Shown here: positions 44,359 through 53,808 of the stretch, piece by piece
How the letters are laid out: each line of letters starts with the position of its first letter
Position numbering within the stretch: the first letter of the stretch is position 1
NCBI RefSeq assembly: GCF_021513215.1
Contig: NZ_CP090975.1
Coordinates: 1,626,001-1,690,000 of the forward strand
Length of the DNA stretch: 64,000 bases
Direction: 5' to 3'
Origin: Suttonella sp. R2A3
Lineage (GTDB): Bacteria; Pseudomonadota; Gammaproteobacteria; Cardiobacteriales; Cardiobacteriaceae
Program-made: the position numbers and the translations under genes
Notes under the pieces: model-generated
The model's database searches: none
What the model saw: only the letters and a program-made list of their open reading frames with translations
Told to the model about the DNA's origin: nothing

Positions 44359-45138
44359 ATGGCAGAATTCAAACTTCCCGCTAATTCAACCATAAAAAAA
44401 GGCAAGCATTATCCTGCACCCAAAGGCGCAACCAATGTTCGCGCGTTTAAGATTTACCGTTGGGATCCGGGCGACGATCAAAACCCACGTACCGATACCT
44501 ATGAGATTGATATGGATGACTGCGGACCGATGGTGCTTGATGCGCTGATCAAAATCAAAAATGAAATCGATAGCACACTCACCTTCCGTCGTTCTTGTCG
44601 TGAAGGGATTTGCGGTTCGTGTGCGATGAATATCGATGGCACAAACACCCTGGCGTGTACCAAATCGATTGATGATGTGAAAAAAGACGTCAATATCTAC
44701 CCACTGCCGCATATGCACGTGGTTAAGGATTTGGTGCCTGATCTCACCCATTTCTACGCACAGCACGCCTCGATCAAACCTTGGCTGCAAACCGAAACGC
44801 CTGCGCCAGAGCGTGAACGCTTACAAAGCGAAGAAGAGCGCGCTAAGCTTGATGGCTTGTACGAATGTATTATGTGCGCGAGCTGTTCAACTTCGTGTCC
44901 AAGCTACTGGTGGAATGGCGATAAATACTTAGGTCCAGCGATCTTGCTCCAAGCGCACCGCTGGATCCAAGACAGTCGTGACGAAGCCACCGCTGAGCGC
45001 CTGGACTTCCTTGAAGACAGCTTCAAGCTCTATCGTTGTCACACGATTATGAACTGTACCAATACCTGTCCGAAAGGGTTGAACCCGGCGAAAGCAATTG
45101 CCGAGATCAAGCAGAAACTTGTTGAGCGACAAGTCTAA
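44359..45138 (+). CDS. sdhB: Succinate dehydrogenase iron-sulfur subunit
   Basis: The 259-residue protein has the [2Fe-2S] motif [11 protein letters not shown] and the [4Fe-4S]/[3Fe-4S] motifs [16 protein letters not shown] and [17 protein letters not shown]. It passes electrons from SdhA FAD to quinone. The N-terminus is some 20 residues longer than E. coli SdhB (238). AAGGAGG precedes the ATG, and a strong terminator follows. Confidence 0.97.
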   Translation: MAEFKLPANSTIKKGKHYPAPKGATNVRAFKIYRWDPGDDQNPRTDTYEIDMDDCGPMVLDALIKIKNEIDSTLTFRRSCREGICGSCAMNIDGTNTLACTKSIDDVKKDVNIYPLPHMHVVKDLVPDLTHFYAQHASIKPWLQTETPAPERERLQSEEERAKLDGLYECIMCASCSTSCPSYWWNGDKYLGPAILLQAHRWIQDSRDEATAERLDFLEDSFKLYRCHTIMNCTNTCPKGLNPAKAIAEIKQKLVERQV

Positions 45139-45152
45139 GCCACAGGCAAAAT

Positions 45153-45182
45153 AAAAAAGGCGCAGCTTGCTGCGCCTTTTTT
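45153..45182. terminator. Terminator after sdhB, usable on both strands
   Basis: The perfect 12-bp stem AAAAAAGGCGCA, loop GCTTGC, TGCGCCTTTTTT lies between convergent sdhB and the methyltransferase-like gene, with T-runs on both strands. Confidence 0.92.
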
Positions 45183-45205
45183 ATGCTCTAAATAGGCTTC
45201 AAGGA

Positions 45206-45667
45206 TTATAGCCAGCGGCAAACGCGCGCCTGGTAGTCTTGATACGCCTTGCCAAATAGGCGCTGCAGCGCGTTTTCTTCCGCGCGAATCTGTAGATGGT
45301 TCATCGTCCAGATAAAGCCGGCAACACCGATAAACAGTAGTGGCGCTTGTAGCCAAAACACGAGTGCAACCAATAACAACGCTAGGGCTAAATACATTGG
45401 GTTGCGCGAAAAGCGATACACACCAGTTGTCACTAAAGCGGCAGCGCGTGCGCCTTTAAATGGGCTGGTGGTTGTGCGGGCACGCTTGAATGCTAATAAA
45501 CCACCCACACCAAAGATTATCGCCAACGCCACAATCAACCCCACCATGCCCAAACGTAGATTAAACGGCAGCATAATCTGTGGGGCAATTGGCGCAATCA
45601 TGCGCATGAGTAAAGCAAAGCTTAGGAAAAGAATTGGTGGTGGAATGGTTTGCGGGGTGAGTTTCAT
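45206..45667 (-). CDS. Isoprenylcysteine/phospholipid methyltransferase-like membrane protein
   Basis: The 153-residue protein has about four hydrophobic segments and the ICMT/PEMT-type C-terminal pattern TTGVYRFSRNPMYLAL, EENAL and FGKAYQDYQARVCRWL. These bind S-adenosylmethionine in related membrane methyltransferases. In bacteria the substrate is usually unknown. It reads downstream of nth (18 bp) and may share the rnf-nth transcript. Confidence 0.78.
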   Translation of the reverse strand: MKLTPQTIPPPILFLSFALLMRMIAPIAPQIMLPFNLRLGMVGLIVALAIIFGVGGLLAFKRARTTTSPFKGARAAALVTTGVYRFSRNPMYLALALLLVALVFWLQAPLLFIGVAGFIWTMNHLQIRAEENALQRLFGKAYQDYQARVCRWL

Positions 45668-45684
45668 GGCGGTGTATTGTAGCT

Positions 45685-46317
45685 TTAATCGCTAAATTGT
45701 GGATTCTCGCACAGGTCAGAAATCAGACAACTGGTGCAGTGCGGTTTGCGTGCGGTGCAGGTGTAGCGGCCGTGTAAAATCAGCCAATGGTGTGCATCAA
45801 GGATAAATTCATCGGGCACTACTTTGAGCAGTTTGTCTTCCACCTGACGTACGTTTTTTCCCGGCGCGAGTCCGGTACGGTTCGACACGCGAAAAATATG
45901 CGTATCGACCGCCATCGCCACTTGCCCAAAGGCGGTATTGAGCACCACGTTAGCCGTTTTGCGCCCCACGCCCGGTAAGCGCTCAAGCCCGTCGCGCGTT
46001 TGTGGTACTTTTCCTTCATGCTCATCGAGCAACAGACGGCAGGTTTTAATCACATTCGCGGCTTTGCTGTTAAACAGACCAATCGTTTTGATATAGCTTT
46101 TTAGGCCGTCTTCGCCTAGGTCATAAATTGCTTGCGGCGTGTTGGCCACAGGAAACAGCTTGGCTGTCGCTTTATTGACCCCAATATCGGTGGCTTGTGC
46201 AGACAGCATCACCGCGATCAGCAGCTCGAATTCATTGCTGTAGTTGAGCTCCGTTTTTGGTTCAGGATTTGCAGCGCGCAGACGAGTAAACAGCTCACGG
46301 ATGGTTTTTTTATTCAT
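45685..46317 (-). CDS. nth: Endonuclease III (DNA glycosylase/AP lyase)
   Basis: The 210-residue protein has the helix-hairpin-helix LERLPGVGRKTANVVLN with the catalytic Lys, the catalytic Asp in AVDTHIFRVSNR and the C-terminal 4Fe-4S loop CTARKPHCTSCLISDLC. It removes oxidised pyrimidines. Following rnfE with a 4-bp overlap is the same order as in E. coli rsxABCDGE-nth. Confidence 0.96.
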   Translation of the reverse strand: MNKKTIRELFTRLRAANPEPKTELNYSNEFELLIAVMLSAQATDIGVNKATAKLFPVANTPQAIYDLGEDGLKSYIKTIGLFNSKAANVIKTCRLLLDEHEGKVPQTRDGLERLPGVGRKTANVVLNTAFGQVAMAVDTHIFRVSNRTGLAPGKNVRQVEDKLLKVVPDEFILDAHHWLILHGRYTCTARKPHCTSCLISDLCENPQFSD

Positions 46318-47021
46318 CGAGTGATTTGCTCGTGTTCAATCGAAGTGGGTGTCTTGGTATAAGGGTTGGCGAGATGGACTCTGCGTTTACCAGAGTAATG
46401 ATCAATGGCGTTTTTCGCTGCAATCAGCAGTCCATAGCCGATAAACGCGCCAGCAGGTAGGGCAGCTAAAATGATGCCGCTTTCTAAATTCATCACGCTG
46501 ATGGTGAGATCAACGCCTTCACCAAATAAACGGTCTGCGCCAGCCAAAATCGTCCCTTGACTGAGGATTTCGCGCATCGCGCCCAATAGCACCAGCACCC
46601 ACATAAAGCCCACGCCCATAAATGCGCCATCGAGCGCCGCCATCGGTACCGAGTTTTTCACTGCATATGCCTCGGCGCGCGCAATGATTGCGCAATTGGT
46701 GACAATCAGCGCTAAGTAAATACCGAGCGCTTGATAGAGCGGATAGGCAAAAGCCTGGATCAAGGTTTCGGCAATCGTTACTGCTGAAGCAATCAGCAAC
46801 ACAAACACTGGAATACGAATCTCGCTACGCACCCAATGCCGCGTTGCCGCCACCAGGGTGTTCGATAAGATCAACACAAACAGCGTTGCAATACCAAGCC
46901 CGAGGGCGTTGATCGTGTTATTTGACACCGCAAGTAGCGGACACAGCCCAAGGATTTGCACCAGCGCTGGGTTATTCTTCCATAAGCCGTTGTGCATGAG
47001 CGTGCGTTGTTCGTCATTCAT
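46314..47021 (-). CDS. rnfE: Rnf/Rsx electron transport complex subunit E
   Basis: The 235-residue membrane protein opens [20 protein letters not shown] and includes [16 protein letters not shown], both shared with its paralogue RnfA. It has six hydrophobic segments. RnfA and RnfE form the membrane core of the ion-pumping ferredoxin:NAD oxidoreductase. Its start overlaps the end of rnfG by 8 bp. Confidence 0.95.
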   Translation of the reverse strand: MNDEQRTLMHNGLWKNNPALVQILGLCPLLAVSNNTINALGLGIATLFVLILSNTLVAATRHWVRSEIRIPVFVLLIASAVTIAETLIQAFAYPLYQALGIYLALIVTNCAIIARAEAYAVKNSVPMAALDGAFMGVGFMWVLVLLGAMREILSQGTILAGADRLFGEGVDLTISVMNLESGIILAALPAGAFIGYGLLIAAKNAIDHYSGKRRVHLANPYTKTPTSIEHEQITR

Positions 47022-47607
47022 GCTCGTTCTCCAAATACCAATCGCTTAATATCGCACCGACCAAATTGGTTACCGCGCGTGGGGTGATCGTGGCACCAGT
47101 AAAGGCGTCAAAATCGCCACCATCTTTACGAACACTGAAGCGCGTATCTTTAAGTGAGCGGCCATCAAACGCTAAAATCCACGGTGAAAGACGCGCCTCG
47201 ATTTTATCGCCGAGCCCTGGCGTTTCCTTGTGCGCCAACGTGCGCACACCAAGCAGGGTTTGGTTATCGGCTTCGATACCGATCAGCAGGGTGATATCGC
47301 CGCTGTAGCCTTTTCCTGTGGTCGCCTTAATAAAATGCGCGCCATTATCGAGTGCGTAAACGACAATCGGGTGGTCGTTTAAGGTGCGCAGCTCAGCGTG
47401 CTCAAGCAGCTCAGCTTCAATGTTTGCCTCAGGCGCGATCGCGCGGAACTGCGCGAGCAGGGCATTCGTGCGCTGGGTTTCAATTTGCGGCTGGACGAGG
47501 AAAAAGATCGCGCTGACCGCGAGTAAACACGCCGCAGAAAACGCGCCGAGGATCAGCGACGGTTTGGTGATGGTGGAGGGGATAAAGCGATTCATCAGTG
47601 GGTCCAT
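47014..47607 (-). CDS. rnfG: Rnf complex subunit G (flavoprotein)
   Basis: The 197-residue protein has one N-terminal membrane helix ([20 protein letters not shown]) and a periplasmic domain with [14 protein letters not shown], whose second Thr region is the covalent FMN site in RnfG/NqrC. Two in-frame ATGs (47607, 47595) are possible. Standard place between rnfD and rnfE. Confidence 0.94.
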   Translation of the reverse strand: MDPLMNRFIPSTITKPSLILGAFSAACLLAVSAIFFLVQPQIETQRTNALLAQFRAIAPEANIEAELLEHAELRTLNDHPIVVYALDNGAHFIKATTGKGYSGDITLLIGIEADNQTLLGVRTLAHKETPGLGDKIEARLSPWILAFDGRSLKDTRFSVRKDGGDFDAFTGATITPRAVTNLVGAILSDWYLENEHE

Positions 47608-48545
47608 CAGCGGTAGCGGGGTTGGGTGAGTGGGTCAATCAGCGGCACACAGGCATTAGCGAGCAACACAGCAAACGCCACGCCATCAGGGAAATTACCG
47701 AGGTTGCGGATGCAAATGGTCAGCACACCGATCAATAGCGCATAAACCCAGCGCCCTAACGGTGTGGTTGCCGCTGATACAGGGTCGGTGGCGATAAAGC
47801 AGGCGCCGAAAATTAGTGCGCCGCTAAAGAGCTGGGTGATCGGGTCGAGATAGCGCTCGCCATCAATCCCCCAAAACATCGCCGCAGTGATAAATCCACC
47901 GAGCAAGACGCCAGCGACAATCCGCCAGTCAAGGCAGCGCTGCCAAGCGAGCCATAGGCCACCAGCTAGCCATGCGAGATTTACACTCATGATTGAGGCC
48001 TGCCACGGATTGTATGTCCCGATGCTCTCGCCGGCGATACGGTCCATACGCGAGGTATCGAGTAGCGTCGCGCCAGTGCTGGCGTCAACTGATTGCCACA
48101 GGCTTGAGAGCGGCAACCAATCGATGCTGTGCTGACTCATCAGTACAGGGAAGCTGACTAACAAAAAGCAGTAGCCGACCATCGCCGGATTAAAGATATT
48201 CATCCCTAGGCCGCCGTAGAGTTGCTTGCCAAAGACCAAGGCAAAAAATATCCCGATTGCGATCAGCCACAGCGGCACACTAGGCGGCAGACAGAGCACG
48301 AGCAGTAGGGCGCTTAAGACTGCGCTACCGTCGCTTAACTGACCGAATAAACGCGCCTTACGGCGAATGAGTAAGATCACGCCTTCGCTGAGTAGTGCGA
48401 CACCGGCGGCAAAGGCGAGCAGGCCCAGCCAGCGCGCGCCCTCGAAATAGATGAGTAGCGCAACACCAGGCAACAACCCCGCGCACACGCGCCACATAAT
48501 GCTGCGCATAGACGGGGCAATGTGGATATATGGGGCGCTGGTCAT
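47607..48545 (-). CDS. rnfD: Rnf complex subunit D (flavoprotein)
   Basis: The 312-residue membrane protein has about nine hydrophobic segments and the covalent FMN motif [14 protein letters not shown]. The RnfD patterns [20 protein letters not shown] and [20 protein letters not shown] are present. It shares ATGA with rnfC and abuts rnfG, so translation is tightly coupled. Confidence 0.95.
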   Translation of the reverse strand: MTSAPYIHIAPSMRSIMWRVCAGLLPGVALLIYFEGARWLGLLAFAAGVALLSEGVILLIRRKARLFGQLSDGSAVLSALLLVLCLPPSVPLWLIAIGIFFALVFGKQLYGGLGMNIFNPAMVGYCFLLVSFPVLMSQHSIDWLPLSSLWQSVDASTGATLLDTSRMDRIAGESIGTYNPWQASIMSVNLAWLAGGLWLAWQRCLDWRIVAGVLLGGFITAAMFWGIDGERYLDPITQLFSGALIFGACFIATDPVSAATTPLGRWVYALLIGVLTICIRNLGNFPDGVAFAVLLANACVPLIDPLTQPRYR

Positions 48546-50956
48546 GATTCCTTCCTTTGTTCTCGCGCTTTACGGCGCGCTTCAGCTTTGGCTTTTGCGG
48601 CCGCTAGTTTGTCTTCACGCTCGGTAGCCTCAACGTCGTTCGCGCTCTCTGCTTTATTATCTGTTTTATTTTCAGCCGTCTTTTGCTGTTGACGTACTTT
48701 ACGGCGCGCTTCAGCTTTTGCTTTCGCGGCCGCTAGTTTATCCTCACGTTCGGTAGCCTCAACGTTGTTCGCGCTCTCTGCTTTATTATCTGTTTTACTC
48801 TCAGCGGCTTTTTGCTGCTGACGCGCTTGACGGCGCGCTTCGGCTTTTGCTTTCGCAGCCGCTAGTTTATCCTCACGTTCGGTAGCCTCAACGTTGTTCG
48901 CGCTCTCTGCTTTATTATCTGTTTTACTCTCAGCGGCTTTTTGCTGCTGACGCGCTTGACGGCGCGCTTCGGCTTTTGCTTTCGCAGCCGCTAGTTTGTC
49001 TTCACGCTCGGCAGCGTCAACGTCGTCTGCGTTATCTGTTTTATTTTCAGCCGTCTTTTGCTGTTGACGTGCTTTACGGCGGGCCTCAGCTTTTGCTTTC
49101 GCGGCCGCTAGTTTATCCTCACGTTCGGTAGCATCGGTTTCAGCCGCGCTACCTGCTTCATTATCTGTTTTACTCTCAGCGGCTTTTTGCTGCTGACGTG
49201 CTTGACGGCGCGCCTCAGCTAATTTGTCTTCGCGAGGTTTTTCGCCTAAAGTGCCAGAATCCGTTTCATCACTGTTGGCTTTTTTGCGCTCAGCACGTCT
49301 AGCTGCGGCGCGTTCTTTAGCCGCTTCAATCGCTGCTTTTTTGCTGTCGCTGGTTTGCTCTTGTGTAGTTGGGTCGAAGCCTTCATTGCTTTGTCTCTTG
49401 AATCGGCGCTCGGCAGCGCGTGCTTTTGCCGCTTCGATCGCGCTTTGTTTATCGTCTGCGTTGCTGGCTTGATCATTTTGGTTATTAGCATTTTGTTTGG
49501 CGTGTAGGTGGGCACGTCGCTCAGCCATACGCGCTTCACGTTCGGCTTTTTCGCGCTCAAGGCGGGCTTCGCGCGCTTCATGGCGTTTGCGTGCGCGCTC
49601 AGCGTGCGCTTGTTCGCGCGAGGCCTGGCGCATATCGGCTTTGCTATGGCGATAGTACTGCACCAACGGAATATTCGACGGACACACGCTGGCGCACACC
49701 CCGCATTCGATACAATCAAACAGTCGGTAATGCGCTAATTGATCGTGTTTTTCGTTGCGCGAATACCAATAGAGCTGCTGCGGTAATAACTCCATAGGGC
49801 AGGCGTCGCTACAGCGGGCGCAGCGGATGCACGCCTCTTCCACCTCGCTGGGCGTGTGGGGCAAGAGCAGGATGCAGTTAGTGGTTTTTTTAAGCCCGGC
49901 GCTGTAGTCGCTGATCGCATAGCCCATCATCGGGCCACCAATCAGCAACCGAGCCTGATCATCGGCGCCGCCAGCTTCGGCGAGCAAGGCGTTAATCGGT
50001 GTGCCGATGCGTGCACGCAACACTTGCGGTTTAGCAATCGCTTCACCGGTCACGCTCACATAGCGCTCAATCAACGGCTGACCGAGGATGATCGCATCGT
50101 GGATCGCTTTGATGGTGCCGCTGTTATGGCAAATCAGGCCAAAATCGGTGGCATGCTGATCGGGTGGCACACGTACCCCAAGCAGCAACTCGAATAACTG
50201 CCGTGAATTCCCTGATGGGTATTTGGTTGGCACGACTTGCACGCTAATACGTGGATCATCGGCAGCAAGGACGGCTTGTTTTAAGGTCTCGATCGCTTCG
50301 GGTTTGTCGTCTTCGATACCAAAGAGAATCCGCTCTGCGCCCAAGATATGTGCGGTGATTTGAGCGCCTTTAATGATTTCAGCGCTGCACTCACGAATCT
50401 GCATGTCGTCGCAGGTGATATACGGTTCACATTCAGCGGCGTTGATCACCAGTGTGCGCGTGGTGTGTTGGAGTTTGCGTGCGGTAGGAAAGCCTGCGCC
50501 ACCTAAGCCAGCAATACCGCATTGCTGGATGCGCGCGAGCAGGTCGTCGCGCGAATGCGCGGTGTAATCGCTTAAATCCGCCAGTGGCGGCTGCGCTTCG
50601 TCTTTGCCGTCTGATTCAATCACAATACACTGCGCGGACATATTTGAGGCGTGCACATCGGCATGTTGGCCAATCGCTTGTACGGTGCCCGAAGTCGGTG
50701 CATGACGTGGCACAGACGCTGGTGAGCTTGGGCGGCTGATAATTTGCCCACGCAACACACGATCACCGACGCTGACCTCAGGAATCTGCATTTTTCCGTC
50801 GCGTTGGCGTAACGAGACAAAAAGTATCGGCGCGATTACGGCAGCGCGGCTTGGTTTCTGAGTTGATTGCGTTTTATGCGCCGGTACATGTAGCCCGCCG
50901 TGAAATGCTTTAGTACTTGGTTTGAACTGGGCAAACCAATCGCTTAACCGTCTCAT
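48542..50956 (-). CDS. rnfC: Rnf complex subunit C with an expanded repeat tail
   Basis: From the ATG at 50956, overlapping the rnfB stop (TGATG), the protein has about 804 residues. The first 440 or so form the RnfC core: a barrel-like N-terminus (FHGGLHVPAHK), an FMN/NADH-binding region (GIAGLGGAGFPTARKL) and two ferredoxin motifs (CIRCARCSDACPME, CIECGVCASVCPSN). The rest is a charged Ala/Lys/Arg/Glu/Gln tail ending in 43-residue repeats. RnfC/RsxC tails vary widely in length between species. An ATG at 50989 would lie inside rnfB. Confidence 0.94.
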   Translation of the reverse strand: MRRLSDWFAQFKPSTKAFHGGLHVPAHKTQSTQKPSRAAVIAPILFVSLRQRDGKMQIPEVSVGDRVLRGQIISRPSSPASVPRHAPTSGTVQAIGQHADVHASNMSAQCIVIESDGKDEAQPPLADLSDYTAHSRDDLLARIQQCGIAGLGGAGFPTARKLQHTTRTLVINAAECEPYITCDDMQIRECSAEIIKGAQITAHILGAERILFGIEDDKPEAIETLKQAVLAADDPRISVQVVPTKYPSGNSRQLFELLLGVRVPPDQHATDFGLICHNSGTIKAIHDAIILGQPLIERYVSVTGEAIAKPQVLRARIGTPINALLAEAGGADDQARLLIGGPMMGYAISDYSAGLKKTTNCILLLPHTPSEVEEACIRCARCSDACPMELLPQQLYWYSRNEKHDQLAHYRLFDCIECGVCASVCPSNIPLVQYYRHSKADMRQASREQAHAERARKRHEAREARLEREKAEREARMAERRAHLHAKQNANNQNDQASNADDKQSAIEAAKARAAERRFKRQSNEGFDPTTQEQTSDSKKAAIEAAKERAAARRAERKKANSDETDSGTLGEKPREDKLAEARRQARQQQKAAESKTDNEAGSAAETDATEREDKLAAAKAKAEARRKARQQQKTAENKTDNADDVDAAEREDKLAAAKAKAEARRQARQQQKAAESKTDNKAESANNVEATEREDKLAAAKAKAEARRQARQQQKAAESKTDNKAESANNVEATEREDKLAAAKAKAEARRKVRQQQKTAENKTDNKAESANDVEATEREDKLAAAKAKAEARRKAREQRKES
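48545..49231. repeat. 129-bp tandem repeats in the 3' end of rnfC
   Basis: Five nearly complete units and a terminal partial unit encode EDKLAAAKAKAEARRQARQQ-type segments with a spacer such as KAESANNVEATER. Two neighbouring 129-bp copies (about 48738-48995) appear identical in DNA, pointing to recent duplication; one unit is 12 bp shorter. All changes keep the frame. Confidence 0.88.
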
Positions 50957-51504
50957 CAAGACTTTTCTCCAGGTTTCGGTGGCACCCATTCATCTGCACC
51001 GCTCGGACGCGGCACCATAATGATGCAATCGACTGGACACGGATCGACGCACAGCTCGCAGCCGGTGCATTCGTCGCTGATAATGGTGTGCATTTTCTGG
51101 TTCGCACCTAAAATTGCATCGACCGGACACGCTTTGATGCAGCGCGTGCAACCAATACACCAATCCTCGATAATGTAGGCGACTTCCGGCGCTTTTTCTT
51201 CACCGTGGCTTTCATTAAGTGGTTTGGCTTCCACGCCGAGCAAATCGGCGAGCTTTTCCACGCCTTCCTGGCCACCGGGTGGGCATTGATTGATATCTGC
51301 CTCGCCATCGGCGATCGCTTTGGCATACGGTTTACACCCCGGATAGCCGCACTGACCACATTGCGTTTGTGGCAAGATCGCATCAATTTTTTCCACCAAC
51401 GGATCTTCATCGGTTTTAAAGCGGACAGCAAAAAAGCCGAGCAGGGCGCCGCATAGCGCGATGATCACGATCAGCGCAACAAGACCAATCATGATCCATA
51501 TCAT
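50956..51504 (-). CDS. rnfB: Rnf complex subunit B (ferredoxin-like)
   Basis: The 182-residue protein has an N-terminal membrane helix. The Fe-S cluster motif [13 protein letters not shown] follows, then two 4Fe-4S motifs, [16 protein letters not shown] and [16 protein letters not shown]. It accepts electrons from ferredoxin at the membrane. It overlaps rnfA by 4 bp and rnfC by 1 bp. Confidence 0.96.
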   Translation of the reverse strand: MIWIMIGLVALIVIIALCGALLGFFAVRFKTDEDPLVEKIDAILPQTQCGQCGYPGCKPYAKAIADGEADINQCPPGGQEGVEKLADLLGVEAKPLNESHGEEKAPEVAYIIEDWCIGCTRCIKACPVDAILGANQKMHTIISDECTGCELCVDPCPVDCIIMVPRPSGADEWVPPKPGEKS

Positions 51505-52076
51505 ACCCAGCCTCCAAAGCCCATGAAGGCGATCGCCATAATCCCGGCAGTGATCAGCGCAATCGGTGAGCCTTTGAAGAAGCGCGGTACATCAGCGGCT
51601 TCTAAGCGTTCGCGCATGGCGGCGAACAGGGCGAGTACTAAAGAAAAGCCAACCGCAGCGCCAAAGCCATAGACGGCGGATTCGAGCAGGTTATGCTGGG
51701 TGGCGCTATTTAAGAGTGCCACGCCAAGCACCGCACAATTGGTGGTGATGAGCGGTAAGTACACGCCGAGCACGCGGTGCAGCAGCGGACTGGTTTTGGC
51801 GATAAATAATTCAGTGAGCCCGACTAACACAGCGATTGCGACAATAAAGCTGATGGTGCGTAAGTATTCGATGCCATAGGGCACGAGCAGGTATTTATCG
51901 ATTAAGTACGCGCTCACTGAGGCGAGCGTAAGCACAAATGCGGTGGCAAAACCCATGCCGAGCGCGGTGTCCATTTTGCGCGATACGCCCATAAACGGAC
52001 ACAGACCAAGAAACTGGCTGAGAACGAAGTTATTTACCAGAACCGTGGCAAAAATGATCCCGAGATAGTGTTCCAC
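51501..52076 (-). CDS. rnfA: Rnf complex subunit A
   Basis: The 191-residue membrane protein contains [36 protein letters not shown] and [19 protein letters not shown], matching RsxA over its length. I start at the GTG at 52076 because it gives the conserved N-terminus; no ATG fits. It is the first gene of the rnf operon. Confidence 0.95.
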   Translation of the reverse strand: MEHYLGIIFATVLVNNFVLSQFLGLCPFMGVSRKMDTALGMGFATAFVLTLASVSAYLIDKYLLVPYGIEYLRTISFIVAIAVLVGLTELFIAKTSPLLHRVLGVYLPLITTNCAVLGVALLNSATQHNLLESAVYGFGAAVGFSLVLALFAAMRERLEAADVPRFFKGSPIALITAGIMAIAFMGFGGWV

Positions 52077-52272
52077 AAATACCTGATGCCTTAATGATGT
52101 TTAAATGATACAACAACGACAGCGCGTGCAACCGATGAGTGGTGCAGCGCTGGGTGTATCGTATAATCTTTGTGGGGTATTTTAACGCATTTGTACGTGG
52201 ATTTCAGGGTCAGATTAGATTTGTTTTATGTGACAGCGCATCCATCTGAGCATCGCCATTATTTAGAGCATA

Positions 52273-52300
52273 AAAAAAGCGAGCCGAAGCTCGCTTTTTT
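52273..52300. terminator. Terminator of the porin gene (bidirectional)
   Basis: The perfect 12-bp stem AAAAAAGCGAGC, loop CGAA, GCTCGCTTTTTT has T-runs on both strands and lies 23 bp after the porin stop. The remaining part of 52077-52322 shows no gene. Confidence 0.92.
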
Positions 52301-52322
52301 CGTTCTACTCTGAAAGTTCAGA

Positions 52323-53252
52323 TTAGAAATCGTGGCGGATACCAACCAATGCTTTGTAGTTGCCATCTTTTGCGTCAGCGTCAGACTTGAGGTAAGTACC
52401 TTCAACCCAAGCGTAAGTACGCTGGCTCAAGTTGTACTGGTAGCCTAATGCGATTTCTAAATCTTTATCGTCATTAGTTTCGTAGCCAATACCTGCACGC
52501 AAAGTGTTTTGACCGAAGTAGTACTCACCAGCTAAGTTGTAGTACTCATCAGCGCTTGCTTGGTGTTCAGCACCAAAGCCTACTTTAAACGTGTCGTTTG
52601 AGTAACCAATGTTCAGGCCAACAAACTCAGTTGTCGCTTTAGGACTGCTAGCATCACCGTGCTGGAAGTGGTAAGCTGCACCAGCGAACAAGCCGTTGTT
52701 GTTGTACAACGCGCCGATTTGGTAAGCATCAACACCTTTGTTGTCAGAGGTTTTGATAACTGAAGCGTCGCCATCAAGGATGATCGCGCCAGCTAAGTTC
52801 AAGCCACCCATGCTTGGAGATACATAGCTGATTGCTTTAGGTACACGACCTGTGCCCATGTGGCCTTTGAAGTAAACATCATTGAAAATGTCGTTATAAG
52901 TGGTCGCTAATTTCCATACGCTGTCTTGACGACCGATGGTTACCGTACCGAAGTCACCTTTCAAACCGATGTAAGCATAACGACTGTCAGCTAAAGCGCC
53001 TGTACCTTCAAATTTGAAGAAAGCTTGTAAACCGTTACCTAAGTCTTCAGTGCCTTTAACACCAATTTTGCTAGTGGTAGTTTGTAGATCCCAAACGTTT
53101 TCTTGGAGTTTGTCTACAGCAGTTTTGCCTTCGCCAGTGCTGTCAGCAACAGAGATTGAGTAGCCGAGTGAACCGTATAAAGTTGTAGTATCAGCTTGTA
53201 CCGCGGCGATTGAGCCTGCAGCAACTGCTAATGCGATCAATGATTTTTTCAT
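52323..53252 (-). CDS. Gram-negative general porin (Neisseria-type)
   Basis: The 309-residue protein has a signal peptide (MKKSLIALAVAAGSIAAVQA). It then has DTTTLYGSLGYSIS, SKIGVKGTEDLGNGLQAFFK and YIGLKGDFGTVTIGRQ, the hallmarks of trimeric porins of the Porin_4/OmpC-like group, and the C-terminal Phe (VGIRHDF) used by the BAM machinery. It forms an outer-membrane diffusion channel. An AGGAG site, long upstream gap and own terminator suggest a highly expressed single gene. Confidence 0.92.
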   Translation of the reverse strand: MKKSLIALAVAAGSIAAVQADTTTLYGSLGYSISVADSTGEGKTAVDKLQENVWDLQTTTSKIGVKGTEDLGNGLQAFFKFEGTGALADSRYAYIGLKGDFGTVTIGRQDSVWKLATTYNDIFNDVYFKGHMGTGRVPKAISYVSPSMGGLNLAGAIILDGDASVIKTSDNKGVDAYQIGALYNNNGLFAGAAYHFQHGDASSPKATTEFVGLNIGYSNDTFKVGFGAEHQASADEYYNLAGEYYFGQNTLRAGIGYETNDDKDLEIALGYQYNLSQRTYAWVEGTYLKSDADAKDGNYKALVGIRHDF

Positions 53253-53429
53253 GTGAGTCTCCTAGAGAGCTAATGTATATTCAAGGATTGCCTAATCCGA
53301 GGTCAATCATACTGTGTTTTTTGTATGGTTGCAACACTTTTGTTGCAGAAAAACGAAAAAAAAGTTTTTTGTAGTTTTTTTGCAACAGATTCATTCTCTG
53401 CGGAGTACGTTTTTTTGTCAAGAGCCATG

Positions 53430-53452
53430 AAAAAACCCCGCAGTGGCGGGGC
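53430..53452 (-). terminator. Terminator of the YdcH-like gene
   Basis: On the minus strand the stem GCCCCGC/GCGGGG with a 4-nt loop is followed by TTTTTT (53435-53430). It is 26 bp after the YdcH-like stop. The rest of 53253-53430 is the AT-rich upstream region of the porin gene. Confidence 0.85.
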
Positions 53453-53477
53453 TTTCGTGGATTTATTTAAATCATGC

Positions 53478-53708
53478 TTAGCTGTTGCGGTTTCGCTCGG
53501 TGTCACGCAAGATGTCGTAAATTTCATCTTTTAATTTCAGTTTGCGGCGCTTTTTTTGTTCAATTTCGTCGTGACGACTGACCGCAACTGGGTCATTTTC
53601 CAGGCGATTAACTTCTTCATCAAGCTCGTTGTGTTCGTTAAACAACTTCGCGAAATGGTTGTCGCTTTGCTTGAGTTCGGCAATTAACTCGCGGTATTCA
53701 TGCAACAT
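53478..53708 (-). CDS. YdcH-family (DUF465) small protein
   Basis: The 76-residue charged, coiled-coil-like protein has the DUF465 pattern HEYRELIAELKQSDNHFAKL, NELDEEVNRLE and KRRKLKLKDEIYDIL. Function is not established. It has its own AAGGAG site and terminator and lies between the porin and gatA. Confidence 0.85.
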   Translation of the reverse strand: MLHEYRELIAELKQSDNHFAKLFNEHNELDEEVNRLENDPVAVSRHDEIEQKKRRKLKLKDEIYDILRDTERNRNS

Positions 53709-53750
53709 AAGGGTTCTCCTTTGTGTGATTAGATAGGTAAAGTATAGCAG

Positions 53751-53778
53751 AATAAAACGCGCGCTAACATGGCGCGCG
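53751..53778 (-). terminator. Terminator after gatA
   Basis: On the minus strand the stem CGCGCGC, loop CATGTTA, GCGCGCG is followed by TTTTATT. It sits 31 bp beyond the gatA stop, confirming that the gat transcript ends without gatB. Confidence 0.85.
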
Positions 53779-53808
53779 CAGCTATATAACCTTACTCCTT
53801 GGCAAGCT

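Noticed and set aside
48545..49231. CRISPR-like array
   Set aside because: The repeats are 129 bp, in frame and inside rnfC, without unique spacers or cas genes.
52162..52300. Possible small RNA on the plus strand from a TATAAT at 52162 to the hairpin at 52273-52300
   Set aside because: No -35 element is found at a usable distance, and the hairpin is explained as the porin terminator.
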